Part shown: piece by piece, positions 42,433 through 50,518 of the stretch
Numbering within the stretch: position 1 is the first letter of the stretch
Layout: each line of letters starts with the position of its first letter
From: an uncultured Trueperaceae bacterium
Lineage (GTDB): Bacteria; Deinococcota; Deinococci; Deinococcales; Trueperaceae
Assembly (NCBI GenBank): GCA_937873495.1
Contig: CALMXZ010000007.1
Location: forward strand, 198,325 to 262,324
Reading direction: 5' to 3'
Length of the DNA: 64,000 nucleotides
Notes under the pieces: model-generated
The model's input: the letters and a program-made list of their open reading frames with translations, nothing else
Databases searched by the model: none
Told to the model about the DNA's origin: nothing
Made by a program: the position numbers and the translations under genes

Positions 42433-44265
42433 CTATCTCCCCTTCCCCGCAGCGGCACCCAAGTCCGCTGCTTCGCCCGTATCGGCCTCTTCGACCACCA
42501 CGGGAACGACGTTCACGTCGAGCCTGTCGCCCGCGTACGCGATGCGCAGCAGCCCATCGACGGTCATGCGCAGCACCGGCGCGACGCCTGGGATGAACAG
42601 GACGGCCAGGCGGTAGACGTTGCCGGGGAAGTCGATCCCCAGCTCGTCGGCGATGATCTCCTTGGCGCGGCGCATGCCGGCCTCGACCTCGTCGACCGGG
42701 CGATCGGAGACTATGCCGAGGAGCCGCATGGGCACCTCGGCCACGATCTCGCCGTCGATAGCGACCACGAGCCCGCCGCCGAGTTCGGCGATGCGGTTGC
42801 CGACCAGCGCCATGTCGGCGTCGTCCGCGCCGATGATCGCGAGGTCGCACGAGCCCGGGTGGTACGTGAAGCCGAGCGCGCCGCGCCGCATGCCGAGACC
42901 CCGCACGAAGCCGACGCCCCGTTTGCCGCTACTACCCGTCAGTCGCTCGAACGCGGCGAGCTTGACAACGTCGTTCTTCACGTCGGAGACGGCGCCGCCG
43001 GCGAGCACCGGTACTTGCACGAGGAGTTCGCTCGTGCCGCTCGCCTCGGCGTCGAAGCCGATGGTCCGCACCGTCGCGGTCTTCCCGCCCCCCGGCGCCG
43101 GGACGACGAAGTCTGCCGCCGTGAGGGGCGCGCGGAGCTTGACGGAGCCGTAGTAGTCGGCGGGGTAGTGGGGGCGCTCGAGCTCGCCGAGGTAGCGCTG
43201 GTCGCGCGCCACGACCCGCTCGCCGTGGACCACCTCCGTGACCGTGAAGGACCTCAGGTCGTCGACGAGCGACACGAAGGCGAGCCGTCCGGGGGCGACG
43301 CCGCCGAGGTCGCCGGTCACCCCTAGGTAGCGGGCCGGGTTCAGCGCTGCCATCCGAACGGCCTCGACCGGGGCGACCCCCGCCTCGATGGCCATGCGGA
43401 CGCGGTGGTCCATGAAGCCGAGGTCGCGGATGTCGACGACCTCCTGCTCGTCGGTGCTGAACATCACGAGGCTCGGGTCGAGGCGGCGCTCGGTCACGGC
43501 GCGCAGGAGGTCCCACGTCTCGGTCCAGTGGGCCGAACCGAAGCGGATCTGCACGGCGACGCCCGCGCGGATCCGCTCGACGGCCTCCTCGACGGTGTAC
43601 GCCTCGTGGTCCGACCTTGTTCCGGCCGCGACGGACGCCTGCAGGACGGCGCCGAGCTGCGCGCGCATGTGGCCGGCCAGCAGCTTGCCTCTGCGCCGCG
43701 CGCTCTCCCCCGCCTCGCGCACGAGCGGGGAGGCGTGGCGCTGCGACTGGACGTTCCATTCGCGCAGCTCGAGGCATTCGGGCCAGCCGAGCATCTCCTC
43801 GAACTCTTCGCGGGTCACGCCCTTGCGCTCGGCCGAACCGAGCATGGCTGTGTAGAAAGGCGAGAAATAGACCTTCAGCGGCGTCGCGTTCGCCTCGTCG
43901 AGGAAGAAGCGCGCCGCGCCGGCGCCCTTCAGCTTCGTGGCTTCCGTGAAATCGGTGACTATGGCCGCCGTGCCGTACGGCACGAGTAGCTTCGCCAGCT
44001 CGGTGGAGCCGAGCGACGTGGCGCCCACATGGAAATGCGTCTCGATGAGCCCGGGGACCAGATACCGCCCGCTCGCGTCCACGACCGTCGTGCCAGGACC
44101 GAGGCAGCGCTCGACGTCACCGACGGCCGCTATCCTGTCGCCGAGCACCGCGACGTCGGCCCGGTAGATCTCCCCCGAGTAGACGTTCACGAGCTTGCCG
44201 CCGCGGATGACAAGTCCGGCCGGCCGCTCGCCCAGAGCCACTGCGACCAGATCGTCGCGCTCCAT
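42433..44265 (-). CDS. Adenine-deaminase-family amidohydrolase, paralogue 3
   Basis: A 610-residue member, first of the tandem set. PGLIETHFHVGATSLGSTEL (HxH), KLLAGHMRAQLGAVLQASVA, RSDHEAYTVEEAVERIRAGV, IRFGSAHWTETWDLL and FSTDEQEVVDIRDLGFMDHR are the metal and substrate motifs. In all three copies the segment after HxH (TELARLLVPxGTAAIVTDF) replaces the HGTTTVVADPHE stretch of true adenine deaminases. ATG 44265 has GGAAGG upstream; a GTG one codon earlier (44268) is also open. It follows the binding-protein gene and its stem-loop. Confidence 0.85.
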   Translation of the reverse strand: MERDDLVAVALGERPAGLVIRGGKLVNVYSGEIYRADVAVLGDRIAAVGDVERCLGPGTTVVDASGRYLVPGLIETHFHVGATSLGSTELAKLLVPYGTAAIVTDFTEATKLKGAGAARFFLDEANATPLKVYFSPFYTAMLGSAERKGVTREEFEEMLGWPECLELREWNVQSQRHASPLVREAGESARRRGKLLAGHMRAQLGAVLQASVAAGTRSDHEAYTVEEAVERIRAGVAVQIRFGSAHWTETWDLLRAVTERRLDPSLVMFSTDEQEVVDIRDLGFMDHRVRMAIEAGVAPVEAVRMAALNPARYLGVTGDLGGVAPGRLAFVSLVDDLRSFTVTEVVHGERVVARDQRYLGELERPHYPADYYGSVKLRAPLTAADFVVPAPGGGKTATVRTIGFDAEASGTSELLVQVPVLAGGAVSDVKNDVVKLAAFERLTGSSGKRGVGFVRGLGMRRGALGFTYHPGSCDLAIIGADDADMALVGNRIAELGGGLVVAIDGEIVAEVPMRLLGIVSDRPVDEVEAGMRRAKEIIADELGIDFPGNVYRLAVLFIPGVAPVLRMTVDGLLRIAYAGDRLDVNVVPVVVEEADTGEAADLGAAAGKGR

Positions 44266-44288
44266 CACAACCTTCCCTTCTAGGCCAT

Positions 44289-44321
44289 GGGCATGGGCGA
44301 CGCTTGCGCGCGCCCATGCCC
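44289..44321 (-). terminator. 11-bp stem-loop between binding-protein gene and the amidohydrolases
   Basis: GGGCATGGGCG (44289-44299) pairs perfectly with CGCCCATGCCC (44311-44321) around an 11-nt loop. No T-run. Like the stem-loop at 17909-17941 it sits just after a substrate-binding-protein gene and probably limits read-through or protects the upstream mRNA. Confidence 0.55.
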
Positions 44322-44357
44322 AGATCGAGAGCTCAAGAACCTAACGCGACGAGCCGG

Positions 44358-46040
44358 TCAGTCGATCCACCAGTCGTAGACGTCCCAGAACAGGCCGGCA
44401 TGCACGCCGAAGGAGGTCGGATGCACGTTGTGCACGTTGGTCCTCACCCCGAAGATCGTGGCGGCGCTGAAGAGCGGGAACATCGCGTACTCGTCGTAGA
44501 TGATCTGCTGCACTTCGTTGAGGATCTCGCGCGCCCTGGCCTCGGTGACGCCGTGGCGGTGCTCGTCGAGCAGCTGGTCGACCCGCGGGTTTGACCAGCC
44601 GGAGTGGCCGTTGCCGAACGGCTTCTCCGGCGTCGGGATGGAGTCGGAGTGCCACCAGTCCGAGAGGTTGGGCTGCAGCGCGAAGATGCCGTTGCTGAAC
44701 TGCGCCAGGTCGTAGCGCCTGCCCCACGCCACTCCCTGCCAGCCGCCGAAGAAGCTCGGAGCCGGGTAGTTCTGGATGCTGGCCTCGGCGCCGATCTCGG
44801 CCCACGCCTGCTGCACGATCGCCTGCGTCGATTCGCGCGGTCGGTTGCCTGCGGCCGTGGAGTACGTGAAGCTGAGCCGCACGCCGTCCTTCTCACGCAC
44901 GCCGTCGCCGTCGGTGTCGACCCAGCCGGCCTCTTCGAGCGTGCGCTTCGCCTCTTCCGGGTCGTACGGGTACGGCTGGAGGTCCTGGTTGAAGTAGCCC
45001 GTGCCGGAGAGCTCGTTGACGGCGCGGGGGTTGATGCCGAAGTAGACGCTATCGAGGATCTCGTCCATGTCGACGGAGATGACGAGCGCCTTGCGGACGG
45101 CCTTGTCGGTGAGGATGGGGTGCGGGGTGTTGGGTTCGCCCGGCACGGTCTGGCTGAAGAAGATGCGCTCGAGCTGCGGCCAGGTGGTGCTGATGACATC
45201 GACGTTCGCCGCGGACTGCAACTGGGCGGCGTCAGACGTGCCCAAGCCGATCGCCACCTGGACGTCGCCGGCCCTGAGGGCCGCGCTGAGGGCGTTGGAA
45301 TCCGGGATGATCCTCACCACGATCCGATCGAGCTTGGCCGGCCCGCGGTAGTAGTGGGGGTTGCGTTCGAAGATGAGCACGTCGCCGACGCGCCACTCGA
45401 GCATCCGGAAGGGGCCGTTGCCGACCACCTGCTGGTTGAAGGCGTCCTTGTTGCCGGCGGCCTCGAGCGCGCGTTGCGGGGCGATGCCCATGCCGATCAC
45501 GGCCTCATCGAGCCAGAACGCGAAGGCGTCCTTGAGGGTGACGACGGCCGTCAGCCCGTCCGCGCCGACATCGACCGACGCGACCTTCTCCCAGCCGTGG
45601 GTGGTGTAGGCGGCGTTGGTGGTGTCGTTCACCCACCGCCACGTGAAGGCGATGTCGTTGGCCGTGATCGGCGTTCCGTCGTCCCACAGGAGGTCGGGGC
45701 GCAGCCGCAAGGTGTACACGCGGAAATCCTGGCTGATGCCACCGTTCTCGAGCGTCGGCACCTCGGCCAGGAGGCCCGGTACCAGGTTGAAGTCATGGTC
45801 GACCTTCAGCAGCGGTTCGTTCACCAGGAAGGCCGTGTAGTACTGCGCGGACACCGGCGTGCTCGACTCGGCGAGGACCATGCTCGCGGGCTCCTGCAGC
45901 TGGCCGATGATCAGCGTACCGCCGGACTTGCCTTCGGCTCGGCCGTCCTGCGCCCCGGCCGTCGCGAGGCAGAACACCGCCAGGCTGGTCGCGACCAGCG
46001 CTCGAACCCCGACTAGAAACCGTCCACTTGTGGTCTTCAT
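44358..46040 (-). CDS. ABC transporter substrate-binding protein, peptide type (SBP family 5)
   Basis: A 560-residue secreted binding protein. The signal peptide is FLVGVRALVATSLAVFCLAT followed by AGAQ. The mature part starts GGTLIIGQLQEPASMVLAES and contains LRLRPDLLWDDGTPITANDI, VGNGPFRMLEWRVGDVLIF and AVRKALVISVDMDEILDSVY. GGAGGAG precedes the ATG by 4 nt. It is separated by the divergent gene 46581-47525 from its likely permeases at 47565-49459. Ligand unknown; the pathway suggests a nitrogen-containing organic compound. Confidence 0.93.
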   Translation of the reverse strand: MKTTSGRFLVGVRALVATSLAVFCLATAGAQDGRAEGKSGGTLIIGQLQEPASMVLAESSTPVSAQYYTAFLVNEPLLKVDHDFNLVPGLLAEVPTLENGGISQDFRVYTLRLRPDLLWDDGTPITANDIAFTWRWVNDTTNAAYTTHGWEKVASVDVGADGLTAVVTLKDAFAFWLDEAVIGMGIAPQRALEAAGNKDAFNQQVVGNGPFRMLEWRVGDVLIFERNPHYYRGPAKLDRIVVRIIPDSNALSAALRAGDVQVAIGLGTSDAAQLQSAANVDVISTTWPQLERIFFSQTVPGEPNTPHPILTDKAVRKALVISVDMDEILDSVYFGINPRAVNELSGTGYFNQDLQPYPYDPEEAKRTLEEAGWVDTDGDGVREKDGVRLSFTYSTAAGNRPRESTQAIVQQAWAEIGAEASIQNYPAPSFFGGWQGVAWGRRYDLAQFSNGIFALQPNLSDWWHSDSIPTPEKPFGNGHSGWSNPRVDQLLDEHRHGVTEARAREILNEVQQIIYDEYAMFPLFSAATIFGVRTNVHNVHPTSFGVHAGLFWDVYDWWID

Positions 46041-46067
46041 GCAGCTCCTCCGCGCTCGCTGTGAGTC

Positions 46068-46087
46068 GTTGACCAGGACCGGTCAAC
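46068..46087. repeat. Perfect 7-bp dyad upstream of the binding-protein gene
   Basis: GTTGACC (46068-46074), 6-nt spacer, GGTCAAC (46081-46087), 27 nt before the start of the minus-strand binding-protein gene. It may be an operator near the transcription start or a leader hairpin. Confidence 0.45.
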
Positions 46088-46281
46088 TCGAGCAAGTGAG
46101 ATCCTCGTGATCAAGCTCGTCTTGCAACCGACTCGTCGCACCTCCCTGCCGCTGTGCCCGCATGCCCGACCGCTTTCGCATCTACGCGCTCGCCGGACCG
46201 TCTTCCGAGGCCGGCACCCATCACGCCTCGTGTTCCGCCACCCGGTCGGGTAGTGACTCGTGAAGCCGGAGCCTACGGTAC

Positions 46282-46296
46282 GGTGGTAAGACCACC
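46282..46296. promoter_or_regulatory. GntR/FCD operator GGTGGTAAGACCACC
   Basis: A perfect 6-3-6 palindrome that contains TGGTAAGACCA (46284-46294), the TGGTNNNACCA form used by FadR/PdhR-type regulators. The same form occurs at the gntR promoter (38797-38807). Confidence 0.65.
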
Positions 46297-46427
46297 TAGG
46301 TACATCGGCACGCTGTTCGCCTTGGGCAGCAAGCTAGCACGGGTGGCCGGAAGCGTCAAGACGACCGACCGGTGAAGACGCGCATGAAACGCGTCCAGGC
46401 GCGTTCATCGGTGCCGAGCCCCCCTCG

Positions 46428-46456
46428 TTGACACTCGGAGAACGCCGTGCAATCAT
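46428..46456 (+). promoter_or_regulatory. Promoter of the plus-strand half of the locus
   Basis: TTGACA (46428-46433), 17 nt, AATCAT (46451-46456). Start point near 46463, leader about 120 nt. The operator-like CGGTATGACCA at 46508-46518 lies downstream, where a bound repressor could block elongation. Confidence 0.65.
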
Positions 46457-46507
46457 GCCAGCCACCACCGATGGCCGCCCCGAGAGGGAACCCTTGTGCG
46501 CGTAACG

Positions 46508-46518
46508 CGGTATGACCA
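46508..46518. promoter_or_regulatory. Second GntR/FCD-like operator (one mismatch)
   Basis: CGGTATGACCA matches TGGTNNNACCA at all but the first base. It lies about 50 nt downstream of the plus-strand promoter. Confidence 0.45.
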
Positions 46519-46580
46519 TCATTCAACCTGGCGGACCGTGATCCGCCGGCAGAAGCGGCCGTGAGAGGGGCAAGACTACG

Positions 46581-47525
46581 ATGGGCGACACCAGAGACCG
46601 TCTAGGCTTCATCGGCACCGGCAACATGGGCTTCCCCATGGCTGCGCGGCTGCTCAAGGCCGGCTTCGACGTAGCCGTCTACAACCGCACGAGGTCCAAG
46701 GCCGAGCCGCTCACCGAGTACGGCGCGACCGTGGTAGACCACGTCGCCGACCTGGCCGACCGCGACATCGTGTTCACGATGGTGGCGGACCCCGCTACCC
46801 TGTTGACCGTCACGACCGGGCCGGACGGCGTCCTCTCCGCGCCTGGCAAGGCCCCCAAGATCCTGATCGACTCGTCCACCGTCGACACGGAGACCTCGTC
46901 GCTGGTCAGGGCGAAGGCTGCCACGACGGGCACGGAGCTCCTCGCCGCGCCCGTGAGCGGCAACGGCAAGGTAGTGAAGGCCGGTCGGCTCAGCGTCGCC
47001 GTCTCCGGCAACCGGGCCGCGTTCGACCGCGCCCTGCCCTACCTCGAGGCCCTTGGCGAAGGCGTCACGTACGTTGGCGAGGGGGAGGTGGCGCGCACGG
47101 TGAAGATCGCGCATAACGTCCTGCTCGGCGTCGTGACGCAGGCGCTCGCCGAGATCACCGTGCTGGCCGAGAAAGGCGGGATCGAACGCCGCGCCTTCCT
47201 CGACTTCATAAACAACAGCGTGATGGGCTCCGTGTTCACGAAGTACAAGACCCCGGCGTTCGTCAACCTTGACTTCAAGCCGACCTTCACGCCGCCGCTG
47301 CTACGCAAGGACCTCGACCTCGGCCTGGCGGCAGGCAGAGAGCTCAACGTGCCCATGCCGGTCACGGCCGCCACGCGCGAGGTCGTGCAGGCGCTCATCG
47401 GCCGGGGGCACAAGACCGACGATTTCGCGACCCTCCTGCTCCTGACGGCGGAGGGCGCCGGCATCGAACTCACCCCCGATCCGGCGCCGGTCGACGACGG
47501 CCTGAAGCCGACCAAGCCGGCCTAG
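46581..47525 (+). CDS. 3-hydroxyisobutyrate-dehydrogenase-family NAD(P) oxidoreductase
   Basis: A 314-residue beta-hydroxyacid dehydrogenase. LGFIGTGNMGFPMAARLLKA is the NAD(P) loop, VAVYNRTRSKAEPL follows, LLAAPVSGNGKVVKAGRLSV is the substrate loop (DxPVSGG in relatives; here APVSGNGKV), and VKIAHNVLLGV carries the catalytic Lys in an NxxK-like helix (KIAHN). It would reduce or oxidise a 3-hydroxyacid or tartronate-type semialdehyde, which fits with the aldehyde dehydrogenase at the other end of the locus. First gene of the plus-strand arm, followed 39 nt later by permeases. Confidence 0.9.
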   Translation: MGDTRDRLGFIGTGNMGFPMAARLLKAGFDVAVYNRTRSKAEPLTEYGATVVDHVADLADRDIVFTMVADPATLLTVTTGPDGVLSAPGKAPKILIDSSTVDTETSSLVRAKAATTGTELLAAPVSGNGKVVKAGRLSVAVSGNRAAFDRALPYLEALGEGVTYVGEGEVARTVKIAHNVLLGVVTQALAEITVLAEKGGIERRAFLDFINNSVMGSVFTKYKTPAFVNLDFKPTFTPPLLRKDLDLGLAAGRELNVPMPVTAATREVVQALIGRGHKTDDFATLLLLTAEGAGIELTPDPAPVDDGLKPTKPA

Positions 47526-47564
47526 CGCGGACCCTGTGCCGCGGACGCAGGAGATGGGACACCG

Positions 47565-48527
47565 ATGATCACGTACGTGCTGAGGCGGCTGCTGTCGATA
47601 GTCCCTCTCCTGCTCATCATCTCCGTCTTCACCTTCGTCCTGCTCCAGTACATGGGCAACCCGCTGTCGTTCTACCTGCAAGGGAACGTGACGGCAGCGG
47701 ACCTCGAACGGCTGACCAAGCAGTTCGGCCTCGACAGGCCGATCGTGGTGCGCTTCGCGGACTGGCTGGCGAAGATCGCCACGGGCGACTTCGGGGCCTC
47801 GCTCGTCTCGGGCCGGAAGGTCACGGACCTCATCGCGACCCACTTCCCGAACACGCTGATCCTGATGGGCACGGCGTTCGCGCTGACCATCGTCATGGGG
47901 ATCCCGCTCGGGGTGTTGTCGGCGGTGCGCCGCGGCAAAAGCGCCGACTACGCCATCACGACCGTCTCGATCATCTCGTTCTCGGCCCCGACCTTCTGGA
48001 CCGGGATCCTCGCGATCGTCTTCTTCTCGCTTTGGACGCGGCAACGCGGCCTACCGTACCTGCCGTCCGGCGGCATGTACGACTTCGTCGAGGGCCCCAG
48101 CTTCGCCGGGATAGCGCGGCACCTGATCCTACCCGCGAGCATCCTGGCCTTCTCGATGCTGGCACGCTACGTGCGCTACGTGAGGAGCAGCCTGATCGAG
48201 GTGCTCTCGCAGGACTACATCCGCACCGCTCGCGCCAAGGGGCTGCGAGAGTGGCGGGTGCTGTTCAAGCACGGCCTGAAGAACTCCCTCCTGCCCGTCG
48301 TGACGATCATCGCCGTCGACATGCCGCAGCTCATGGGGGGCTCCCTCATCACCGAGCAGGTCTTCGCCTGGCCCGGCATGGGGAGGTTGATGGTCGATCA
48401 CGCGGCGCGGGCCGACTTCCCCGTCCTCATGGGGATCCTCGTCTTCGTGGCCTTGCTGGTGACGCTGCTCACCGTCGTCGCAGACGTCGTGTACACGTTC
48501 ATCGATCCGCGGGTGGAGTATCGATGA
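47565..48527 (+). CDS. Peptide-type ABC transporter permease (DppB-like)
   Basis: A 320-residue permease with the N-terminal MITYVLRRLLSIVPLLLIIS, LTKQFGLDRPIVVRFADWLA, the EAA loop DYIRTARAKGLREWRVLFKH and the end TEQVFAWPGMGRLMVDHAAR. It should work with the binding protein of the divergent arm (44358-46040). Its stop overlaps the ATG of the next permease (ATGA). Confidence 0.94.
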   Translation: MITYVLRRLLSIVPLLLIISVFTFVLLQYMGNPLSFYLQGNVTAADLERLTKQFGLDRPIVVRFADWLAKIATGDFGASLVSGRKVTDLIATHFPNTLILMGTAFALTIVMGIPLGVLSAVRRGKSADYAITTVSIISFSAPTFWTGILAIVFFSLWTRQRGLPYLPSGGMYDFVEGPSFAGIARHLILPASILAFSMLARYVRYVRSSLIEVLSQDYIRTARAKGLREWRVLFKHGLKNSLLPVVTIIAVDMPQLMGGSLITEQVFAWPGMGRLMVDHAARADFPVLMGILVFVALLVTLLTVVADVVYTFIDPRVEYR

Positions 48528-49459
48528 CGCCGGCCGCCCGACCCGCCGCCGACAGCGCCCGACCCACCGCCGCCGATCTGCCGCCGGGCACGGACGCCGC
48601 GCCTAGCCGCGTGCGCTCCCAGCGCCCGGGCAGGCGCGCCCTGCGCGCGTTCCTGCGGAACCGCCTGGCCCTGGTCGGCGTCGTGCTCCTCACGCTCATC
48701 GTGCTGGCCGTGATCGTGGCGCCGAACTACGTGCCCGCCAGCCTGGCCGTCAAGCCGAACCCGCGCCAGATGCTCAGTTCACCGTCGGCGCAGCACCTGT
48801 TGGGCACGGACGAGATCGGCCGGGACGTGGCGGCGCGGCTCCTGTACGCGGGGCGGGTCTCGCTGCCCGTCTCGCTCTCCGCGATGCTGATCGCCTTGGT
48901 GACCGCCTCGACCCTCGGGATAGTCTCCGGCTACTTCGGAGGCTGGCTCGATCAGCTCCTGATGCGCATCACCGACGCACTGCTCGCCATCCCGGCCATC
49001 TTCCTGCTCCTCACCATCGCCGCGGTCATGCGGCCGACCGTCACCGTCCTAGTGGTGGTCATCGGTCTGCTCGCCTGGATGGACTTGGCGCGCATCGTCA
49101 GGATCGAGACGATCTCGCTGAGCAAGCGAGACCAGGTGGAGGGCGTCAAGGCCCTCGGCGCGAAGAACTTCCGGATCCTGTTCCGCCACATCCTTCCGAA
49201 CATCCAGGGCCCGCTGTTGGTGGCGGCGCCCCTCATCGCCGGCCGTGCCCTCCTGACGGAGTCCGCGTTGAGCTACCTCGGGCTCGGGATCCAGCCCCCC
49301 ACCCCCACCTGGGGCAACATGCTGAACCAGGCGCAGCAGTTCGCGCTCTCCGCTCCGCTCCTGGCCGTCGCGCCCGGCCTCGCGATCATGATCACCGTCA
49401 TAGCGATCAACTTCGTCGGGGACGGCCTCCGGGACGCCTTCGACCCGCGCCGCAGCTGA
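48524..49459 (+). CDS. Peptide-type ABC transporter permease (DppC-like)
   Basis: A 311-residue permease with a long Pro/Ala/Arg-rich cytosolic N-terminus of about 45 residues before helix 1 (LALVGVVLLTLIVLAVIVAP). HLLGTDEIGRDVAARLLYAG, the EAA loop RDQVEGVKALGAKNFRILFR and GLGIQPPTPTWGNML are family motifs. ATG 48524 overlaps the stop of the DppB-like gene; the ORF further upstream is a shadow of it. No ATPase genes follow. Confidence 0.94.
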   Translation: MTPAARPAADSARPTAADLPPGTDAAPSRVRSQRPGRRALRAFLRNRLALVGVVLLTLIVLAVIVAPNYVPASLAVKPNPRQMLSSPSAQHLLGTDEIGRDVAARLLYAGRVSLPVSLSAMLIALVTASTLGIVSGYFGGWLDQLLMRITDALLAIPAIFLLLTIAAVMRPTVTVLVVVIGLLAWMDLARIVRIETISLSKRDQVEGVKALGAKNFRILFRHILPNIQGPLLVAAPLIAGRALLTESALSYLGLGIQPPTPTWGNMLNQAQQFALSAPLLAVAPGLAIMITVIAINFVGDGLRDAFDPRRS

Positions 49460-49483
49460 CCGGTCGGCAGCTCAAGCGCCTGG

Positions 49484-50518
49484 CTAGCGCACCCCCGCCA
49501 ACCTGAGCGCGTACTGCGCCGCCAGCAGCGCATGCAGCGCGGAGGCGGCGGAGGCCCGCGAGTTCTCCAGGCTCAACTGCGACTGCGAGTAAGCCAGCTC
49601 CGAGATGGTGCCGGCGGTGAGCCGCACCTGCTGGGCCGCGAGTTCGGCGGTGGCCGACGCCACGGAGTCGAGCGTGCCGCGGTAGCGGTTGCGGGCGGCC
49701 GTGACGGACGCGTAGGCGCGCTGCACGTCGCGGGCCACGGTAGCCTCCATGTCCTGCAGCGCGGCCGTGGCGGTGGTGACCGCCGTCCGGGCCGCCTCGA
49801 TGTCCGATCTCGAGCTCAGCGCGTTGTCGACGGCCGCCAGCTGCGCCTGCGCCGCCTCGAGGCTGCGCCTGGCGTTCTTCAGGCGGGCGCTGGCTTCCAA
49901 CGCTTGCGCGGTGACCTCGTCCAAGGACGCGTCCGGCAGCAAGTCGTCCTCCGTGATCGGGGCGAGCGTGCCCGGGTCCTTGCCGAGGAGCTCGGCGAGC
50001 GTGTCGTTCGCGAAGGCGAGGTCGGTCTCGGCCTCCTGCAGCGTGCGCTGCTGGCCGGCGACGTCGCTCTCGGCCTTGGAGACGTCCGCCGGCGTTACGG
50101 CGCCGGCGTCGAAGCGGGCGCGCGTCGCCTGGAGCGTGGTGGTCAGGATGGCGAGCTGGTGCGTGGCAGTGGCGTGGGTGGCGGCAGCCTCAAGCACGTC
50201 GGCGTACGCCGCGACCACGTCGCCGTCTGCGGTGGCGATGGCAACGGCCAGGCCGTCCTCCGCGGCGGCGACGGCGCGCTGCGCGGCGGCCAACGCCATG
50301 GGGGTGGTGGACGGGTCGGCGACGGCGATGCCGAGGTCGCGCTTGGCCGTGGCCAGGTCGGTCCTGGCGGTGACGACGGCCGCCGCGTACTCGGCGCCGT
50401 CCGCCAGGGCGGCCGCGAGGGTCGGCTCGGCGGTCTGCGCGCCGGCGCCCGACCAGGCGAGCGCCGCGGCGGTGGCGATGGTGAAGGCGAGCGAGCGCGC
50501 CTTGGGAAAGGACGTCAT
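49484..50518 (-). CDS. TolC-family outer-membrane efflux protein, second copy
   Basis: A 344-residue secreted protein with a signal peptide (ARSLAFTIATAAALAWSGAG, then AQT). The mature part is long Ala-rich helices in two repeats, LAAALADGAEYAAAVVTART to about residue 180 and DEVTAQALEASARLKNARRS to the end, with a small central segment; this is the TolC/OEP plan. Somewhat short for the family. Its ATG overlaps the stop of the first TolC-like gene (ATGA). It is last in the MacA-MacB-TolC operon. Confidence 0.82.
   Translation of the reverse strand: MTSFPKARSLAFTIATAAALAWSGAGAQTAEPTLAAALADGAEYAAAVVTARTDLATAKRDLGIAVADPSTTPMALAAAQRAVAAAEDGLAVAIATADGDVVAAYADVLEAAATHATATHQLAILTTTLQATRARFDAGAVTPADVSKAESDVAGQQRTLQEAETDLAFANDTLAELLGKDPGTLAPITEDDLLPDASLDEVTAQALEASARLKNARRSLEAAQAQLAAVDNALSSRSDIEAARTAVTTATAALQDMEATVARDVQRAYASVTAARNRYRGTLDSVASATAELAAQQVRLTAGTISELAYSQSQLSLENSRASAASALHALLAAQYALRLAGVR

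Larger units (their letters stand above)
46041..46580. other. Divergent control region of the catabolic locus
   Basis: A 540-nt gene-free stretch between the binding-protein gene (minus) and the 3-hydroxyisobutyrate-dehydrogenase-like gene (plus). It holds the dyad at 46068-46087, two GntR-type sites (46284-46294 and 46508-46518), a plus-strand promoter (46428-46456) and a small inverted repeat GGCGGA/TCCGCC (46530-46547). I could not place a convincing minus-strand promoter. The short ORFs here have no family features. Confidence 0.7.

Noticed and set aside
48032..48523. N-terminal extension of the second DppC-like frame
   Set aside because: It is the out-of-frame shadow of the DppB-like gene; the ATGA overlap at 48524 gives a natural start.
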